Shown here piece by piece: positions 39,762 through 39,776 of a stretch of 39,776 bases of DNA (within the stretch, counting starts at the first letter, position 1; the number at the start of each line of letters is the position of its first letter). The stretch is from an uncultured Clostridia bacterium (GTDB lineage Bacteria > Bacillota > Clostridia > TANB77 > CAG-508), in the NCBI GenBank assembly GCA_947594935.1, contig CANQEM010000016.1, positions 1 to 39,776 of the forward strand, given 5' to 3'. A program made the position numbers and the translations under genes. The notes under the pieces were generated by a model that made no database searches, had not been told where the DNA came from, and was given only the letters and a program-made list of their open reading frames with translations.

Positions 39762-39776
39762 ATGTACGCAATCATT
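39762..39776 (+). CDS. rplU: Ribosomal protein L21, 5' end only
   Basis: ATG 39762 with AAGGAGGTG nine bases upstream; the visible residues MYAII are the usual start of L21. The gene continues past the window. The leader and promoter support the call. Confidence 0.8.

Noticed and set aside
1..39776. CRISPR arrays, insertion sequences, prophage genes
   Set aside because: No regularly spaced repeats, transposase ORFs or phage structural genes were found; the Rpn-like gene and the XerC/D gene do not indicate an element by themselves.

Overview
The window is AT-rich, densely packed and gives a Gram-positive, endospore-forming Clostridia-like picture. Evidence for that placement: spoIIM beside a XerC/D recombinase, possible Spo0A boxes, a SpoVD/FtsI-type PBP with PASTA repeats, a sortase, Mini-RNase III, RbgA, the NAD-linked pyrK-pyrD pair, an L21-type leader, and canonical SigA promoters. 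I cannot assign a genus from sequence alone.

Layout. 1-1,720: tail of a Schlafen/AlbA-type regulator, rbgA, mrnC and tRNA-Glu(CTC). 1,720-2,520: no conventional gene, but a compact type I toxin-antitoxin candidate and then a promoter-leader-terminator module before a Ca2+-type P-ATPase. 2,525-8,600: ATPase, alpha-glucan phosphorylase and a hemolysin III-like membrane protein. 8,626-14,120: tmcAL (minus strand), rnhA, an uncharacterised gene, an EndoQ-like gene, spoIIM and xerD. 14,160-15,540: tRNA-His, tRNA-Gln(TTG), birA and a TIGR04086-type membrane protein. 15,570-18,315: a SipW/TasA-type secreted-fibre operon. 18,350-20,300: tRNA-Gln(CTG) and a small segment bounded by a copy of the tRNA 3' end, carrying a second AlbA regulator. 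20,300-24,170: DNA methyltransferase, lone transketolase N-subunit, response regulator, PyrE-like protein and an atypical foreign-looking small gene. 24,180-28,210: pyrC-pyrF-pyrK-pyrD. 28,280-31,390: a Rpn/PD-(D/E)XK-like gene and the PBP. 31,473-35,180: comM, dprA, yraN and rsmA. 35,243-39,640: sortase, HAD phosphatase, PfkB kinase and two U32-like proteins. The window ends at the L21 leader and the first codons of rplU.

Two things stand out. (1) Three genes (rbgA, the uncharacterised gene at 10,443, and comM) are each interrupted at one in-frame CGG codon. In all three, skipping the C and reading the next GGN as glycine restores the frame; in rbgA and comM this rebuilds a known conserved motif. 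By eye I found no other in-frame CGG in roughly 11,700 codons of the other recognisable genes. The only exception is the atypical 97-aa ORF at 23,823, which has three. This suggests that CGG is a hungry or unassigned codon acting as a +1 frameshift site, unless there is a systematic base-insertion artefact. (2) At 1,894-2,203 two convergent promoters drive an 18-residue hydrophobic peptide and an opposing RNA. They share a bidirectional terminator and a direct repeat covering the toxin start codon, which is the architecture of the plasmid pAD1 par/Fst system with an unrelated, much shorter peptide.

The SipW/TasA operon and the Rpn-like gene, 12.7 kb apart, share an identical 19-bp element containing a Spo0A-box core just upstream of strong promoters, suggesting common developmental control.
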